Positions 1-6,915 of a stretch of DNA of 8,027 bases are shown here, piece by piece. The notes under the pieces were generated by a model, which saw nothing but the letters and a program-made list of their open reading frames with translations, was not told where the DNA came from and did no database searches. A program made the position numbers and the translations under genes. The DNA lies in NCBI GenBank assembly GCA_017455945.1, contig JAFTLM010000333.1:1-8027 (forward strand), in the 5' to 3' direction. Source of the stretch: Clostridia bacterium. Its GTDB lineage: Bacteria > Bacillota > Clostridia > Oscillospirales > CAG-272. The first letter of the stretch is position 1. Every line of letters starts with the position of its first letter.

Positions 1-1
1 G

Positions 2-1822
2 ATTTTCAAACACAATGCCGCACTGATCGGCAAAATTGCCCGTTACACTCCTGTATACTTTTTCTTGATGCTTGCCGAGGGCGTGATATGGGGCTTTATT
101 CACTCGGCAGAGTCGGTCTTTAATTACAACTTGCTCAACACAGTGGACGGCGGAGAGTTTCACTACGCTGTCAAGATAATCGCCGTAATGGCAAGCTTTT
201 GGATTATTGCGTACATATTTGACAAGTGGTATTGGTGCATTATGAATCCGCTTATAAAGCGAAAACTTCATCTTCGAATGCATGAAGAGATGTTTGTCAA
301 GGCGCGCTCGCTTGACCTTTCCTGTTTTGACGACCCCGAATTTTACAACGACTTCGTGTGGGCGATGAACGAATCCGACCAACGCGCGATAAACGTAATG
401 GAGGACACCGGAAAGCTTATCAACCGCATTGTAGCTTCGGCGACACTTTTCACGCTTCTCTTTACCGTTGATCCGATAATAGCCTTAATCCTTTTCCTCT
501 CGTCGGCTGTTACGGTCATAAGTAACCTTATTGCAAATAAGGTAAGCTTTATGCACAGCAAGGAAACAAATCCTCTTTGGCGGAAAAAGGACTATATAAA
601 CCGAGTATACCATCTTTCAGACTATGCCAAAGAGCTTAGAATACGCCGAGCCGACGAGCTTTTGATGGCTGATTATGATGAAAATACGGAAAAGATCATT
701 GCCGCCGAGAAAAAATACGGTAAAAAATATTTTCTTTTGTATGGCTTGGGCTGGAATGCTGTAGGCACTGTGACCAATTATGCAGTAATTCTTTATATGA
801 TAGTTATGCTTTCACGCGGCGAGCTGGCGGTGGGGGGATTTGCGGCAAGCGTTGGAATGATATGGCGCATTCGTTGGCTTCTCGTCGACCTTATCGACCG
901 TATCACAAAATACCCTAAGCACTCGCTTTATATCGAAAAGTATCTTGAATTTATGCGTTTCGAGCCGCAAATAAAGGACGGAATTACAGATATTCCCGAT
1001 TTTGAAAGCCTCGAATTTCGCGACGTAAGCTTTTCTTATGAGTTTTCGGCACATCCCAAATATGCTTTTCACGATGAAGATTATACTCCACCGGAAAAGA
1101 AAAACGGAAAAGAAGCACTGAAGCACGTGAGCATAAAGCTTTTCAAAGGAGACAAGATAGCCATAGTGGGTTATAACGGTGCAGGAAAAACCACCCTTAT
1201 AAAGCTTATTATGCGCCTTTACGACCCGACGGAAGGAGAAATTCTCTATAATGGCATCAACATAAAGGAATTTGACCCCGAGGCATATCGAAAAAAGATA
1301 GGCACCGTATTTCAGGATTTTAAAATATTTGCTGCTTCTATTGCCGAAAACGTTATGAATGGCGAATATTGTGACAAAGACGAAAAGACGGTGAAAAATG
1401 CACTGCAAAAAGCCGATTTTACAGGGAAGCTTGAAAGTCTTGGCGAGGGTATTTACACTCATCTCACAAGAGAATTCAATGACAAGGGAACCAACCTTTC
1501 GGGAGGCGAGGCACAGAAGATCGCCATATCGCGTGTTTTTGCAAAAGAATATCCCATTGTAATAATGGACGAGCCCTCAAGTGCTCTTGATCCAATGGCT
1601 GAGTATAATCTCAACCAATCTATTTTGCATAACACCGAGGGTAAAACTGTGATATTTATATCTCATCGCCTTTCTACTACAAGGATTGCTGACAAGATAT
1701 ATATGTTCGATAGTGGCAATCTTATAGAGGAGGGAAGTCATACCGAGCTTTTGAATATGAACGGAAAATACGCTGAAATGTTCCGAGTCCAATCCGAAAA
1801 ATATCAAATCGGCGAAGCTTAA
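2..1822 (+). CDS. ABC exporter half-transporter, fused membrane and ATPase domains (5' partial)
   Basis: Fused ABC transporter subunit that should export an unknown substrate across the cytoplasmic membrane, working as a homo- or heterodimer. The N-terminal half has several hydrophobic segments (roughly nt 40-120, 165-220, 425-535, 725-810). The C-terminal ATPase is complete: A-loop Tyr at nt 1037, Walker A GYNGAGKTT at 1169-1195, Q-loop Gln at 1313, signature LSGGE at 1496-1510, Walker B Asp-Glu at 1568-1573 and switch His at 1664. Both catalytic Glu and His are present, so this site should hydrolyse ATP. The frame is open to the left edge and the first membrane segment begins before the TTG at 65, which lacks a Shine-Dalgarno sequence, so the true start lies upstream of the window. 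There is an unusually long charged insert between the A-loop and Walker A. A partner half-transporter could lie upstream. Substrate cannot be told. Confidence 0.93.
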   Translation: MFKHNAALIGKIARYTPVYFFLMLAEGVIWGFIHSAESVFNYNLLNTVDGGEFHYAVKIIAVMASFWIIAYIFDKWYWCIMNPLIKRKLHLRMHEEMFVKARSLDLSCFDDPEFYNDFVWAMNESDQRAINVMEDTGKLINRIVASATLFTLLFTVDPIIALILFLSSAVTVISNLIANKVSFMHSKETNPLWRKKDYINRVYHLSDYAKELRIRRADELLMADYDENTEKIIAAEKKYGKKYFLLYGLGWNAVGTVTNYAVILYMIVMLSRGELAVGGFAASVGMIWRIRWLLVDLIDRITKYPKHSLYIEKYLEFMRFEPQIKDGITDIPDFESLEFRDVSFSYEFSAHPKYAFHDEDYTPPEKKNGKEALKHVSIKLFKGDKIAIVGYNGAGKTTLIKLIMRLYDPTEGEILYNGINIKEFDPEAYRKKIGTVFQDFKIFAASIAENVMNGEYCDKDEKTVKNALQKADFTGKLESLGEGIYTHLTREFNDKGTNLSGGEAQKIAISRVFAKEYPIVIMDEPSSALDPMAEYNLNQSILHNTEGKTVIFISHRLSTTRIADKIYMFDSGNLIEEGSHTELLNMNGKYAEMFRVQSEKYQIGEA

Positions 1823-1836
1823 CCGCACCATAATTC

Positions 1837-1873
1837 AAGAAGCCTTGAAAACACTGTGTTTTCAAGGCCTCTT
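1837..1873 (+). terminator. Intrinsic terminator between convergent genes
   Basis: A perfect 12-bp stem (1842-1853 with 1857-1868) has a 3-base loop. It extends by four more pairs (1837-1840 with 1870-1873) after a single mismatch. It lies 14 bases past the ABC gene stop and is followed by a pyrimidine-rich stretch (CTTCCTTTAT), as expected for a + strand terminator. Because the regulator gene on the minus strand ends 40 bases away, the same hairpin may also stop its transcript. On that strand the T-rich tail is weaker. Confidence 0.85.
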
Positions 1874-1912
1874 CCTTTATATGTTCTCACAGATCGAATT
1901 TTTGCACGATGC

Positions 1913-2809
1913 TTAAGTATTTCCGTTGCCCATAATTCCCGCATTTAATATTTTGTTTTTTGAACCGGAAGGCGGAAGATTAAAATGTTTTTTATATGCT
2001 CTGGAAAAAGCATGGATTGAGGAATATTGCAATTTGTCGCTGACTTCCGTAACGCTCTCTCCTTTTTCAAGAAGCTCTGAAGCGGCTTCCATTTTTTTGC
2101 TGATAAAATACTTGTTTAATGAAATCCCCGTTTGCGTATGAAAAATCTTTGAAAGGTTATTGACATCGTAAAAAAATACGTTTTCCAAATCGCCGATTTT
2201 TTTGAGAGAAAAAATATTTTGGTCAATATAGGTGATAATATCGTGGGTTAAAACGGTTGAATCGGTCTGTATATGTTGCGGGGGGATTTTTGTTTTTTGG
2301 GAGATTCTTCGCGAACATTCAATCAAAATCTGCTCAAGCAGCAGAGCGATTACGCGTTCGGAATAGATGTCTTCGCTGCGTAATTCCTGCAAAAGATTTG
2401 CGCAAAGCGGATAAATACTGTCGATGCGGTATTTACGGTCGGCAGGTTCTTGACATGACTGTGTTATGTAGTTGATAAGCTTTTTTCCGTGTGATCTGTC
2501 TTTTGCGTAAAATGCCAAAAAGACAAACCGAAGCGGCTCTTGTTCATCGGAAATGATTTTGTGCGTTTCGTTTGGGAAAGAAAAGAAGCAGTCGTTTTTC
2601 TTGATTTCTACAGGGATATCGTTAATGTACGATATCCCTTTTCCGTTTGCCACGTAGGTGATCTCAAAATAATTCTGTTGATGCTCGGGAACGACGGTGT
2701 CCTTTGCGCAAAGCGCCTCTCCTGCCTGAATTAAAAAATAATTTCTGCAACGTTTGGGATTTAGGGCAAAGACCTGATTGTATGAGATTTTATATTTGTT
2801 TTTTAACAT
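1913..2809 (-). CDS. AraC-family transcriptional regulator
   Basis: DNA-binding regulator of 298 residues, a normal length for the family. Residues about 25-110 form a cupin-like sensor domain (HQQNYFEITYVANGKG, then SFPNETHKI), typical of AraC proteins that sense sugars. Residues about 190-282 form the paired helix-turn-helix domain: first HTH near 205-235 (NNLSKIFHTQTGISLNKYF) and second near 253-275 (VTEVSDKLQYSSIHAFSRAYKKHF), ending in a version of the family's PS motif (LPPS). The start at 2809 is chosen because a GAGGA ribosome site lies 7 bases upstream and a good promoter (2837-2865) lies just before it. An in-frame ATG at 2887 would be upstream of that promoter and is unlikely. The gene is divergent from the amino-sugar operon, so it probably controls that operon. 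The ligand is unknown. Confidence 0.93.
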   Translation of the reverse strand: MLKNKYKISYNQVFALNPKRCRNYFLIQAGEALCAKDTVVPEHQQNYFEITYVANGKGISYINDIPVEIKKNDCFFSFPNETHKIISDEQEPLRFVFLAFYAKDRSHGKKLINYITQSCQEPADRKYRIDSIYPLCANLLQELRSEDIYSERVIALLLEQILIECSRRISQKTKIPPQHIQTDSTVLTHDIITYIDQNIFSLKKIGDLENVFFYDVNNLSKIFHTQTGISLNKYFISKKMEAASELLEKGESVTEVSDKLQYSSIHAFSRAYKKHFNLPPSGSKNKILNAGIMGNGNT

Positions 2810-2816
2810 AACGTAA

Positions 2817-2821
2817 TCCTC
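2817..2821 (-). promoter_or_regulatory. Ribosome binding site fixing the AraC gene start
   Basis: Read on the minus strand this is GAGGA, 7 bases ahead of the ATG at 2809. No comparable site precedes the longer alternative start at 2887. Confidence 0.75.
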
Positions 2822-2836
2822 ATTCGCTTTTTTTAC

Positions 2837-2865
2837 AGTATACCACAAAAAACGGTATTTGGCAA
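2837..2865 (-). promoter_or_regulatory. Sigma-A type promoter of the AraC-family gene
   Basis: On the minus strand the -35 box is TTGCCA (2860-2865) and the -10 box TATACT (2837-2842), separated by exactly 17 bases. Transcription would begin near 2830, giving a leader of about 20 bases that just contains the ribosome site. The boxes match the consensus at five of six positions each. Confidence 0.8.
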
Positions 2866-2884
2866 TTATTTTTCTGTTTTGAAG

Positions 2885-2905
2885 CAAAAAATGTTAAATT
2901 TTTTG
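2885..2905. promoter_or_regulatory. 21-bp perfect inverted repeat, candidate operator
   Basis: The arms CAAAAAAT and ATTTTTTG (8 bp each, perfect) flank a 5-base centre, GTTAA. It sits between the two divergent promoters, about 50-70 bases upstream of both predicted start points, which is a usual place for an activator site. It lacks a U-tail context suggesting a terminator and is not downstream of a gene. AraC proteins more often bind direct repeats, and A/T tracts can form such repeats by chance, so the role is uncertain. Confidence 0.4.
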
Positions 2906-2918
2906 TCGCGATATGATA

Positions 2919-2947
2919 AATACACACGCTTACAAGTGTGCTATAAT
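2919..2947 (+). promoter_or_regulatory. Extended -10 promoter of the amino-sugar operon
   Basis: A perfect TATAAT (2942-2947) is preceded by TGC (2939-2941), forming an extended -10 element. The hexamer 17 bases upstream, AATACA at 2919-2924, matches the -35 consensus only at its last three positions. Predicted start is near 2954, 23 bases before the first gene. A strong -10 with a poor -35 fits a promoter that depends on an activator. Confidence 0.75.
2925..2940. promoter_or_regulatory. 16-bp imperfect inverted repeat overlapping operon promoter
   Basis: The halves CACGCTTA and CAAGTGTG form a palindrome centred at 2932.5, with seven of eight positions pairing: CAC.CTT against AAG.GTG, with one G/T mismatch, and the central A and C unpaired. 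It lies directly against the -10 box and covers the TG of the extended -10, so a protein bound here would compete with RNA polymerase. It is a candidate operator for a repressor or for the AraC protein. Confidence 0.4.
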
Positions 2948-2976
2948 GGAAACAACAATCAAAGGACGGTGTATTT

Positions 2977-4146
2977 ATGCTTATTAAAAACGCCTTGGTA
3001 ATACTAAAAGACGGAATAGAAAAAGCCGACGTGCTTGTAAAAAACGGAAGAATCGTGCAAATCGGCGAGGGCTTAACGGGCGAGGAGATATTGGACCTTG
3101 AGGGTAACTATCTTGCTCCCGGTTTTGTGGATATTCACAATCACGGCGGATACGGTTACGATTATATGGACAATTCCGTGGAGGCATTCGAGAATATTTT
3201 GCGCTTTCACAGCGACAACGGCATTACGTCCGCGGTTGCTTCTACTGTAACGGCGCCGAAGGCAACCATAGAAAAAACGCTGTCGGTAGCCCGAGAGATG
3301 GTCAAAAAAAGGGGAAACCACGCAAAGCTCTTGGGGGTACATTTGGAAGGTCCTTATTTATCCTTTCAGAACAAGGGCGCGCACGCTTCCGAGTATTTGA
3401 GAACACCTGCCGAGGATGATTACAGGTATATTCTTGAAAACTCAGATATCATCCGTCAAGTTACGATTTCGCCTGAGCTTGAGGGTAGTGTGGAATTTAC
3501 AAAAAAACTCGTGGAAAAGGGAATTGTTGTGTCTCTGGGACACGACAACGCTATTTTGCCTGAGTTTTTGCCTGTGGTGAAAGCCGGGGCAAGCAATCTT
3601 ACACATATCTTTTGTGCTATGAGCATGGTTGTAATGAGAGACAATAAGCGTTACGTCGGACTTCGCGAGTACGGCTTGATTGACGATAATTTAACGGCAG
3701 AAGTTATAGCCGACAACCATCACATTACGCCCGAACTTTTGAAGATGATCTACAGATGCAAAGGCGGAGACCGAATGTGTTTGATTTCGGATTGCCTGCG
3801 CGCGGGAGGAATGAAAGCGGACGGAGCATTATACAGCCTTGGGGCAAAAGGCGATCCCGATTCGCAACAATTCAAGGTTGCGGACGGCGTAGCTGTTTTG
3901 ACGGACGGAAAAACCTATGCGGGCAGTATACAGCCGATTTCGCAAATGTTAAGGAACGTCGTGTTCGACGGCGGTGTGCCTCTTTCTGAAGCAATTAAAA
4001 CGGTAAGCTCTACGCCTGCGAGAATTATTAAAGCGGACAAGGATATAGGCTCGATTGAGGTTGGAAAATGCGCGGATTTTTGCGTGTTGAACAAGGATTT
4101 ATTTGTGGAAAAGACGATTATAGAAGGGAGAATAATTAAAAAATGA
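2977..4146 (+). CDS. nagA: N-acetylglucosamine-6-phosphate deacetylase family amidohydrolase
   Basis: Metal-dependent amidohydrolase of 389 residues, the normal NagA length. The family reaction removes acetate from N-acetylglucosamine-6-phosphate in the cytoplasm. Key sites appear in the expected order: HNH (H54, H56) after the first strand, HLEGPY with metal ligand E124, GHDNA with H189, THIF with H210, ADNHH with H249 and ISD with catalytic D272. It ends with the usual SSTPAR and GSIEVGKCADF segments. The HxH pair is the two-metal form, as remembered for Bacillus-type NagA rather than the E. coli form. The residue matching E. coli N219, near the substrate phosphate, is C213 here, while the R227 equivalent (R221) seems kept. 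The ATG has AAAGGA 10 bases upstream. First gene of the operon, overlapping the next by ATGA. Family is sure; exact substrate (phosphorylated or not) is open. Confidence 0.92.
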   Translation: MLIKNALVILKDGIEKADVLVKNGRIVQIGEGLTGEEILDLEGNYLAPGFVDIHNHGGYGYDYMDNSVEAFENILRFHSDNGITSAVASTVTAPKATIEKTLSVAREMVKKRGNHAKLLGVHLEGPYLSFQNKGAHASEYLRTPAEDDYRYILENSDIIRQVTISPELEGSVEFTKKLVEKGIVVSLGHDNAILPEFLPVVKAGASNLTHIFCAMSMVVMRDNKRYVGLREYGLIDDNLTAEVIADNHHITPELLKMIYRCKGGDRMCLISDCLRAGGMKADGALYSLGAKGDPDSQQFKVADGVAVLTDGKTYAGSIQPISQMLRNVVFDGGVPLSEAIKTVSSTPARIIKADKDIGSIEVGKCADFCVLNKDLFVEKTIIEGRIIKK

Positions 4147-4970
4147 AAAACACTTACTATTGTTCGTCACAGGATTTTGTCAAAAACAGTAAAATTCCTG
4201 TGAGGGTGATGAAAACAGAAGCCGATATGTATGAGGAAATTGCGGAACTGATGGCTTCGGCTATTGAAAAGAATAACGCAAAGGGCAAAAAAACAGTGAT
4301 AATTTGTCCTGTCGGTCCAATCGGGCAATACCCTATTTTCGCGAACAGGGTGAACGAAAGAAACATCAATTTGAAAAATTGTTGGTTCATCAATATGGAT
4401 GAATATTTGGTTGGGGAAGACGAAACGATTCCTTATGACAATCCTTTAAGCTTCCACGCTACAATGGACAGAGTGTTGTATTCTCAAATCAAAGAGGAGC
4501 TTGTGATGCCGGAATCCCAACGCTTGTTTCCCGAGCCGGGAAGAGAAGCCGAGACAGACGGGCTTTTTGAGCAGTTGGGGGAAGTTGACTTGTGCTTGAC
4601 CGGTGTTGGTATCAACGGGCATATAGCCTTTAATGAACCGCCCAAAGCCACCGATCCGATTTCTGATTTGGAATATAAAAATTGCGGCACGCGCTGTGCG
4701 GACATCGCCGCCGAAACAATTGTAAACAACGGCGCAAACAAGCTTCGCGGCGCCCTTGATATTTTCCCTAAAAGGTGTATTACCCTTGGTATGAAACAAT
4801 TGCTGAAGGCAAAGACCTTGAAGGTATATTTATACTGCAATTGGCAATGGGGTATTATGCGGAAAATGGCGCTTGAGGAGGAGTCACGCTTTATGCCCGT
4901 GTCCTTCTTGCAAACGCATCCGAACGCCGAAATGGTTGTTACGGAAAGCTTATACGAATTTAACTTATAA
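4143..4970 (+). CDS. Divergent NagB-like glucosamine-6-phosphate isomerase/deaminase family protein
   Basis: Rossmann-like protein of 275 residues in the glucosamine-6-phosphate deaminase/6-phosphogluconolactonase superfamily. Classical members convert glucosamine-6-phosphate to fructose-6-phosphate and ammonia. Seen here: INMDEY with D86 (E. coli D72), GVGINGHIAFNEP with N158, H160 and E165 (E. coli D141, H143, E148), and the C-terminal LQTHPNAEMV. Asn at the D141 place also occurs, from memory, in Bacillus NagB. What is missing are the phosphate-holding parts: the TGG(S/T)P loop is replaced by VGPIGQY (residues 57-63), K208 appears to be Q235, and R172 appears to be A198. So the substrate may not be an ordinary 6-phosphate sugar. 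The start overlaps the stop of the NagA gene (ATGA), indicating translational coupling and a shared pathway. Family assignment is firm; the reaction is not. Confidence 0.87.
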   Translation: MKNTYYCSSQDFVKNSKIPVRVMKTEADMYEEIAELMASAIEKNNAKGKKTVIICPVGPIGQYPIFANRVNERNINLKNCWFINMDEYLVGEDETIPYDNPLSFHATMDRVLYSQIKEELVMPESQRLFPEPGREAETDGLFEQLGEVDLCLTGVGINGHIAFNEPPKATDPISDLEYKNCGTRCADIAAETIVNNGANKLRGALDIFPKRCITLGMKQLLKAKTLKVYLYCNWQWGIMRKMALEEESRFMPVSFLQTHPNAEMVVTESLYEFNL

Positions 4971-4984
4971 AACTGGAGGAGTTT

Positions 4985-5827
4985 ATGAAATTCGGAACGT
5001 TAGTGCGTCTGAAAAGCACAGACGAATGTGTTGAGGCGTTTAACAAAGTGAAAAAACTGGGCTTGGAAAGCTGTCAGTTGGTGTATAAACCCGAAAACTA
5101 TACAATCGAAGACGCAAAGTTTATCAAAGATGCCGCCGAAAAATGCGATGTTGAGATATCGGCTTTCTTTGCCGGTTTTCGCGATAATTATACCGCCTGG
5201 GATCTTAAATACGATTTCCGAAACGCGGGATTAAACAGTGCGGCGTTTGGTGCGGAACGCTTGAAATATTTACTTGGTATATTGCCGTTTTTGCAAGAGC
5301 TTGGCGTTTTGGATATGATCGTTCACGCGGGCTTTGTACCCAACGATCCCTTCGCTCCCGAGTATGCGGAAATGCTTTGTCGGGTCAAGCTGCTTGCGGG
5401 AAGGGCGAAACAACACGGAATCAATATTTTGTTTGAAACGGGTGGAGAAAGCCCGATTACCTTGCTTCGGTTGATTACAGAACTTAATACGGGCAATCTG
5501 TTTGTAAATCTGGATACCGGAAACTTGATTATGTACGGTTACGGAAATCCCCGGGATGCTGTTTATACTCTTGGAAAATACGTGCGAAATATGCACGCAA
5601 AGGACGGCTTGCCTCCTACCGACCCTTATAAAATAGGTAAGGAAGTGCCAATCGGCGAGGGCTTTGTGGATTTTGAAAGGGTCTTTGCGGGATTGAACGC
5701 AATCGGGTACGATAGATTTGTGACGATTGAGAGAGAAATCAGCGGTGAAAAGCAAACGGAGGATATTGAAAAAGGAATAAAATACATAAAAAATATATTG
5801 GAAAATCTGAAAGGAAAAGGTGAATGA
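4985..5827 (+). CDS. Xylose isomerase-like TIM barrel sugar isomerase/epimerase
   Basis: Protein of 280 residues in the AP-endonuclease-2/xylose-isomerase-like TIM barrel family, which uses a divalent metal to isomerise, epimerise or dehydrate sugars, keto-sugars and inositol derivatives. The four metal ligands are visible at the strand ends: E151 (LFETGGE), D177 (NLDTGN), H204 with D207 (NMHAKDG) and E249 (TIERE). No signal peptide, so cytoplasmic. The ATG follows a strong GGAGGA site (4975-4980) and lies 14 bases after the NagB-like gene. Such barrels are often paired with Gfo/Idh/MocA dehydrogenases, as here, where they act on the oxidised (keto) form of the sugar or polyol. IolE/IolI-like or 3-keto-sugar chemistry is possible; the precise substrate cannot be read from sequence. 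Confidence 0.88.
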   Translation: MKFGTLVRLKSTDECVEAFNKVKKLGLESCQLVYKPENYTIEDAKFIKDAAEKCDVEISAFFAGFRDNYTAWDLKYDFRNAGLNSAAFGAERLKYLLGILPFLQELGVLDMIVHAGFVPNDPFAPEYAEMLCRVKLLAGRAKQHGINILFETGGESPITLLRLITELNTGNLFVNLDTGNLIMYGYGNPRDAVYTLGKYVRNMHAKDGLPPTDPYKIGKEVPIGEGFVDFERVFAGLNAIGYDRFVTIEREISGEKQTEDIEKGIKYIKNILENLKGKGE

Positions 5828-6915
5828 AAATGAAAAAGAGAGTTGGTATTATAGGTTACGGAATGGTTGCAAGCTCAAACCATAAAAAATCTTATGCTCG
5901 TGCAAAGGATGCCGAAGTGGTGGCGGTTTGTGACGTTAATAAAAAGGCTTTGGAGCGTGCGAAAAACGATTTCGGTCTTCCCGATGAGGCGTTGTTTGAC
6001 GATTATAAAAAGCTTATTGACAGCGGAATTTGCGAAATGGTGGATATTTGTACACCGAACTGCTATCATTGCGAACAGGCAAAATATGCCCTGAATGCGG
6101 GTCTTCCCGTCAGCATTGAAAAGCCTGTTGGAATGAACAGCCAAGAGGTTGAGGAAGTGCGTAAATTGGCAGAAGAAAAGGGCTTGCCCGTGTTTATTTG
6201 CTTTACCTGGAGACATATGCCTACAACGAGATATCTTAAAGACGTTATCGACAGCGGCGTGGTTGGTAAGGTATACCATTGCTACATAAAGTGTATCAAG
6301 GAAAGCGGTCTGTGGGAAGGCAGAAGACTTGAGTGGCGTTTCGATAAGGAGCTTTGCGGTACGGGCGTGCTTTGCGATCTCGGCTCGCACATGATAGACT
6401 TTTTGAACTGGATGAATGAGGATATCGTGGGATTGTCGGCTAACTTGGGAATCTTCATTAAAGAAAGACAAAAATTGGATTCTGACGAATGGGCTCCCGT
6501 GACTACCGACGACTATGCCAACGTTTTGGCGGATCTGAAGAGCGGAGCAACCGCGAACATTGAACTTTCCCGATGCGCCAAGACCGAATCTCAGCTTGTG
6601 GAGTTTATTGTTTACGGCGAAAAAGGCTATATCCGCTACTGCAATTACGTGGGAGAGGGACTTGAAATCTGCTATGGAAGCAAAGAAGAAATCAAGAAAG
6701 GAAAGCAACGGGTTGCTACGCCTGAAAAATACGGTAAACACGGCGCTATATATCAATCTCAATCCTTCTTAGATTACGCAAACGGTAAGTCGGACAGCTT
6801 CACTTCTACGATTGACGACGGCTTGCGCGCGCAGATGATTATTGACGCGGTGGTGAGATCCAACGAAGAAAAACGTTACGTAAAGATTGAAGAAATTGAA
6901 AAGGAGCTTAAATAA
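5824..6915 (+). CDS. Gfo/Idh/MocA family oxidoreductase (first of tandem pair)
   Basis: NAD(P)-dependent dehydrogenase of 363 residues, acting on sugars, amino sugars or polyols in the cytoplasm. The N-terminal Rossmann fold begins with IGYGMVAS (a GxGxxA form) and has CDVNKKA at the end of the second strand, the acidic residue favouring NAD. The family EKP motif carries catalytic K100, and DLGSHMID carries D185 and H189, the usual proton-relay pair. The C-terminal half is the family's substrate and oligomer domain (YANVLADLKSGATANIELS). The gene overlaps the TIM barrel stop by ATGA. A second ATG at 5830, six bases after GGTGA, is an equally plausible start, two residues shorter. Placed with a TIM barrel and a NagA, it may oxidise an amino-sugar intermediate. 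Substrate unknown. Confidence 0.92.
   Translation: MKMKKRVGIIGYGMVASSNHKKSYARAKDAEVVAVCDVNKKALERAKNDFGLPDEALFDDYKKLIDSGICEMVDICTPNCYHCEQAKYALNAGLPVSIEKPVGMNSQEVEEVRKLAEEKGLPVFICFTWRHMPTTRYLKDVIDSGVVGKVYHCYIKCIKESGLWEGRRLEWRFDKELCGTGVLCDLGSHMIDFLNWMNEDIVGLSANLGIFIKERQKLDSDEWAPVTTDDYANVLADLKSGATANIELSRCAKTESQLVEFIVYGEKGYIRYCNYVGEGLEICYGSKEEIKKGKQRVATPEKYGKHGAIYQSQSFLDYANGKSDSFTSTIDDGLRAQMIIDAVVRSNEEKRYVKIEEIEKELK
6901..6906 (+). promoter_or_regulatory. Ribosome binding site inside the end of the preceding gene
   Basis: AAGGAG, 9 bases before the ATG at 6916, is encoded within the last codons of the first oxidoreductase gene, whose TAA directly abuts that ATG. Ribosomes finishing the first gene can restart at once, suggesting matched amounts of the two enzymes. 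Confidence 0.75.

Noticed and set aside
65..67. TTG as the start of the ABC transporter gene
   Set aside because: It has no ribosome site, and the same frame continues upstream to the window edge with residues that fit the start of the first membrane segment.
812..1462. Minus-strand open frame (216 codons) opposite the ABC gene
   Set aside because: It is a shadow of the coding strand's codon pattern, covering the Walker A region, with no recognisable protein features.
1823..1912. Small gene in the gap between the convergent genes
   Set aside because: The 90-base gap is mostly taken by the terminator hairpin, and no start with a ribosome site is seen.
2810..2887. N-terminal extension of 26 residues on the AraC regulator
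   Set aside because: It would start upstream of the predicted promoter. The start at 2809 has a proper ribosome site and begins at the usual family position.
2954..2976. Riboswitch or glmS-type ribozyme before the amino-sugar operon
   Set aside because: The predicted leader is only about 23 bases, too short for any known riboswitch or ribozyme.
4614..4616. Asn158 in the NagB-like protein as a sign of an inactive enzyme
   Set aside because: E. coli NagB has Asp here, but as I recall Bacillus-type NagB also has Asn in the same GHI(A/G)FNEP context, so this alone does not show loss of activity.
5875..6762. Long minus-strand open frame (295 codons) opposite the first oxidoreductase
   Set aside because: It is antisense to a gene with clear motifs, its translation is rich in unlikely composition, and it has no recognisable domain.
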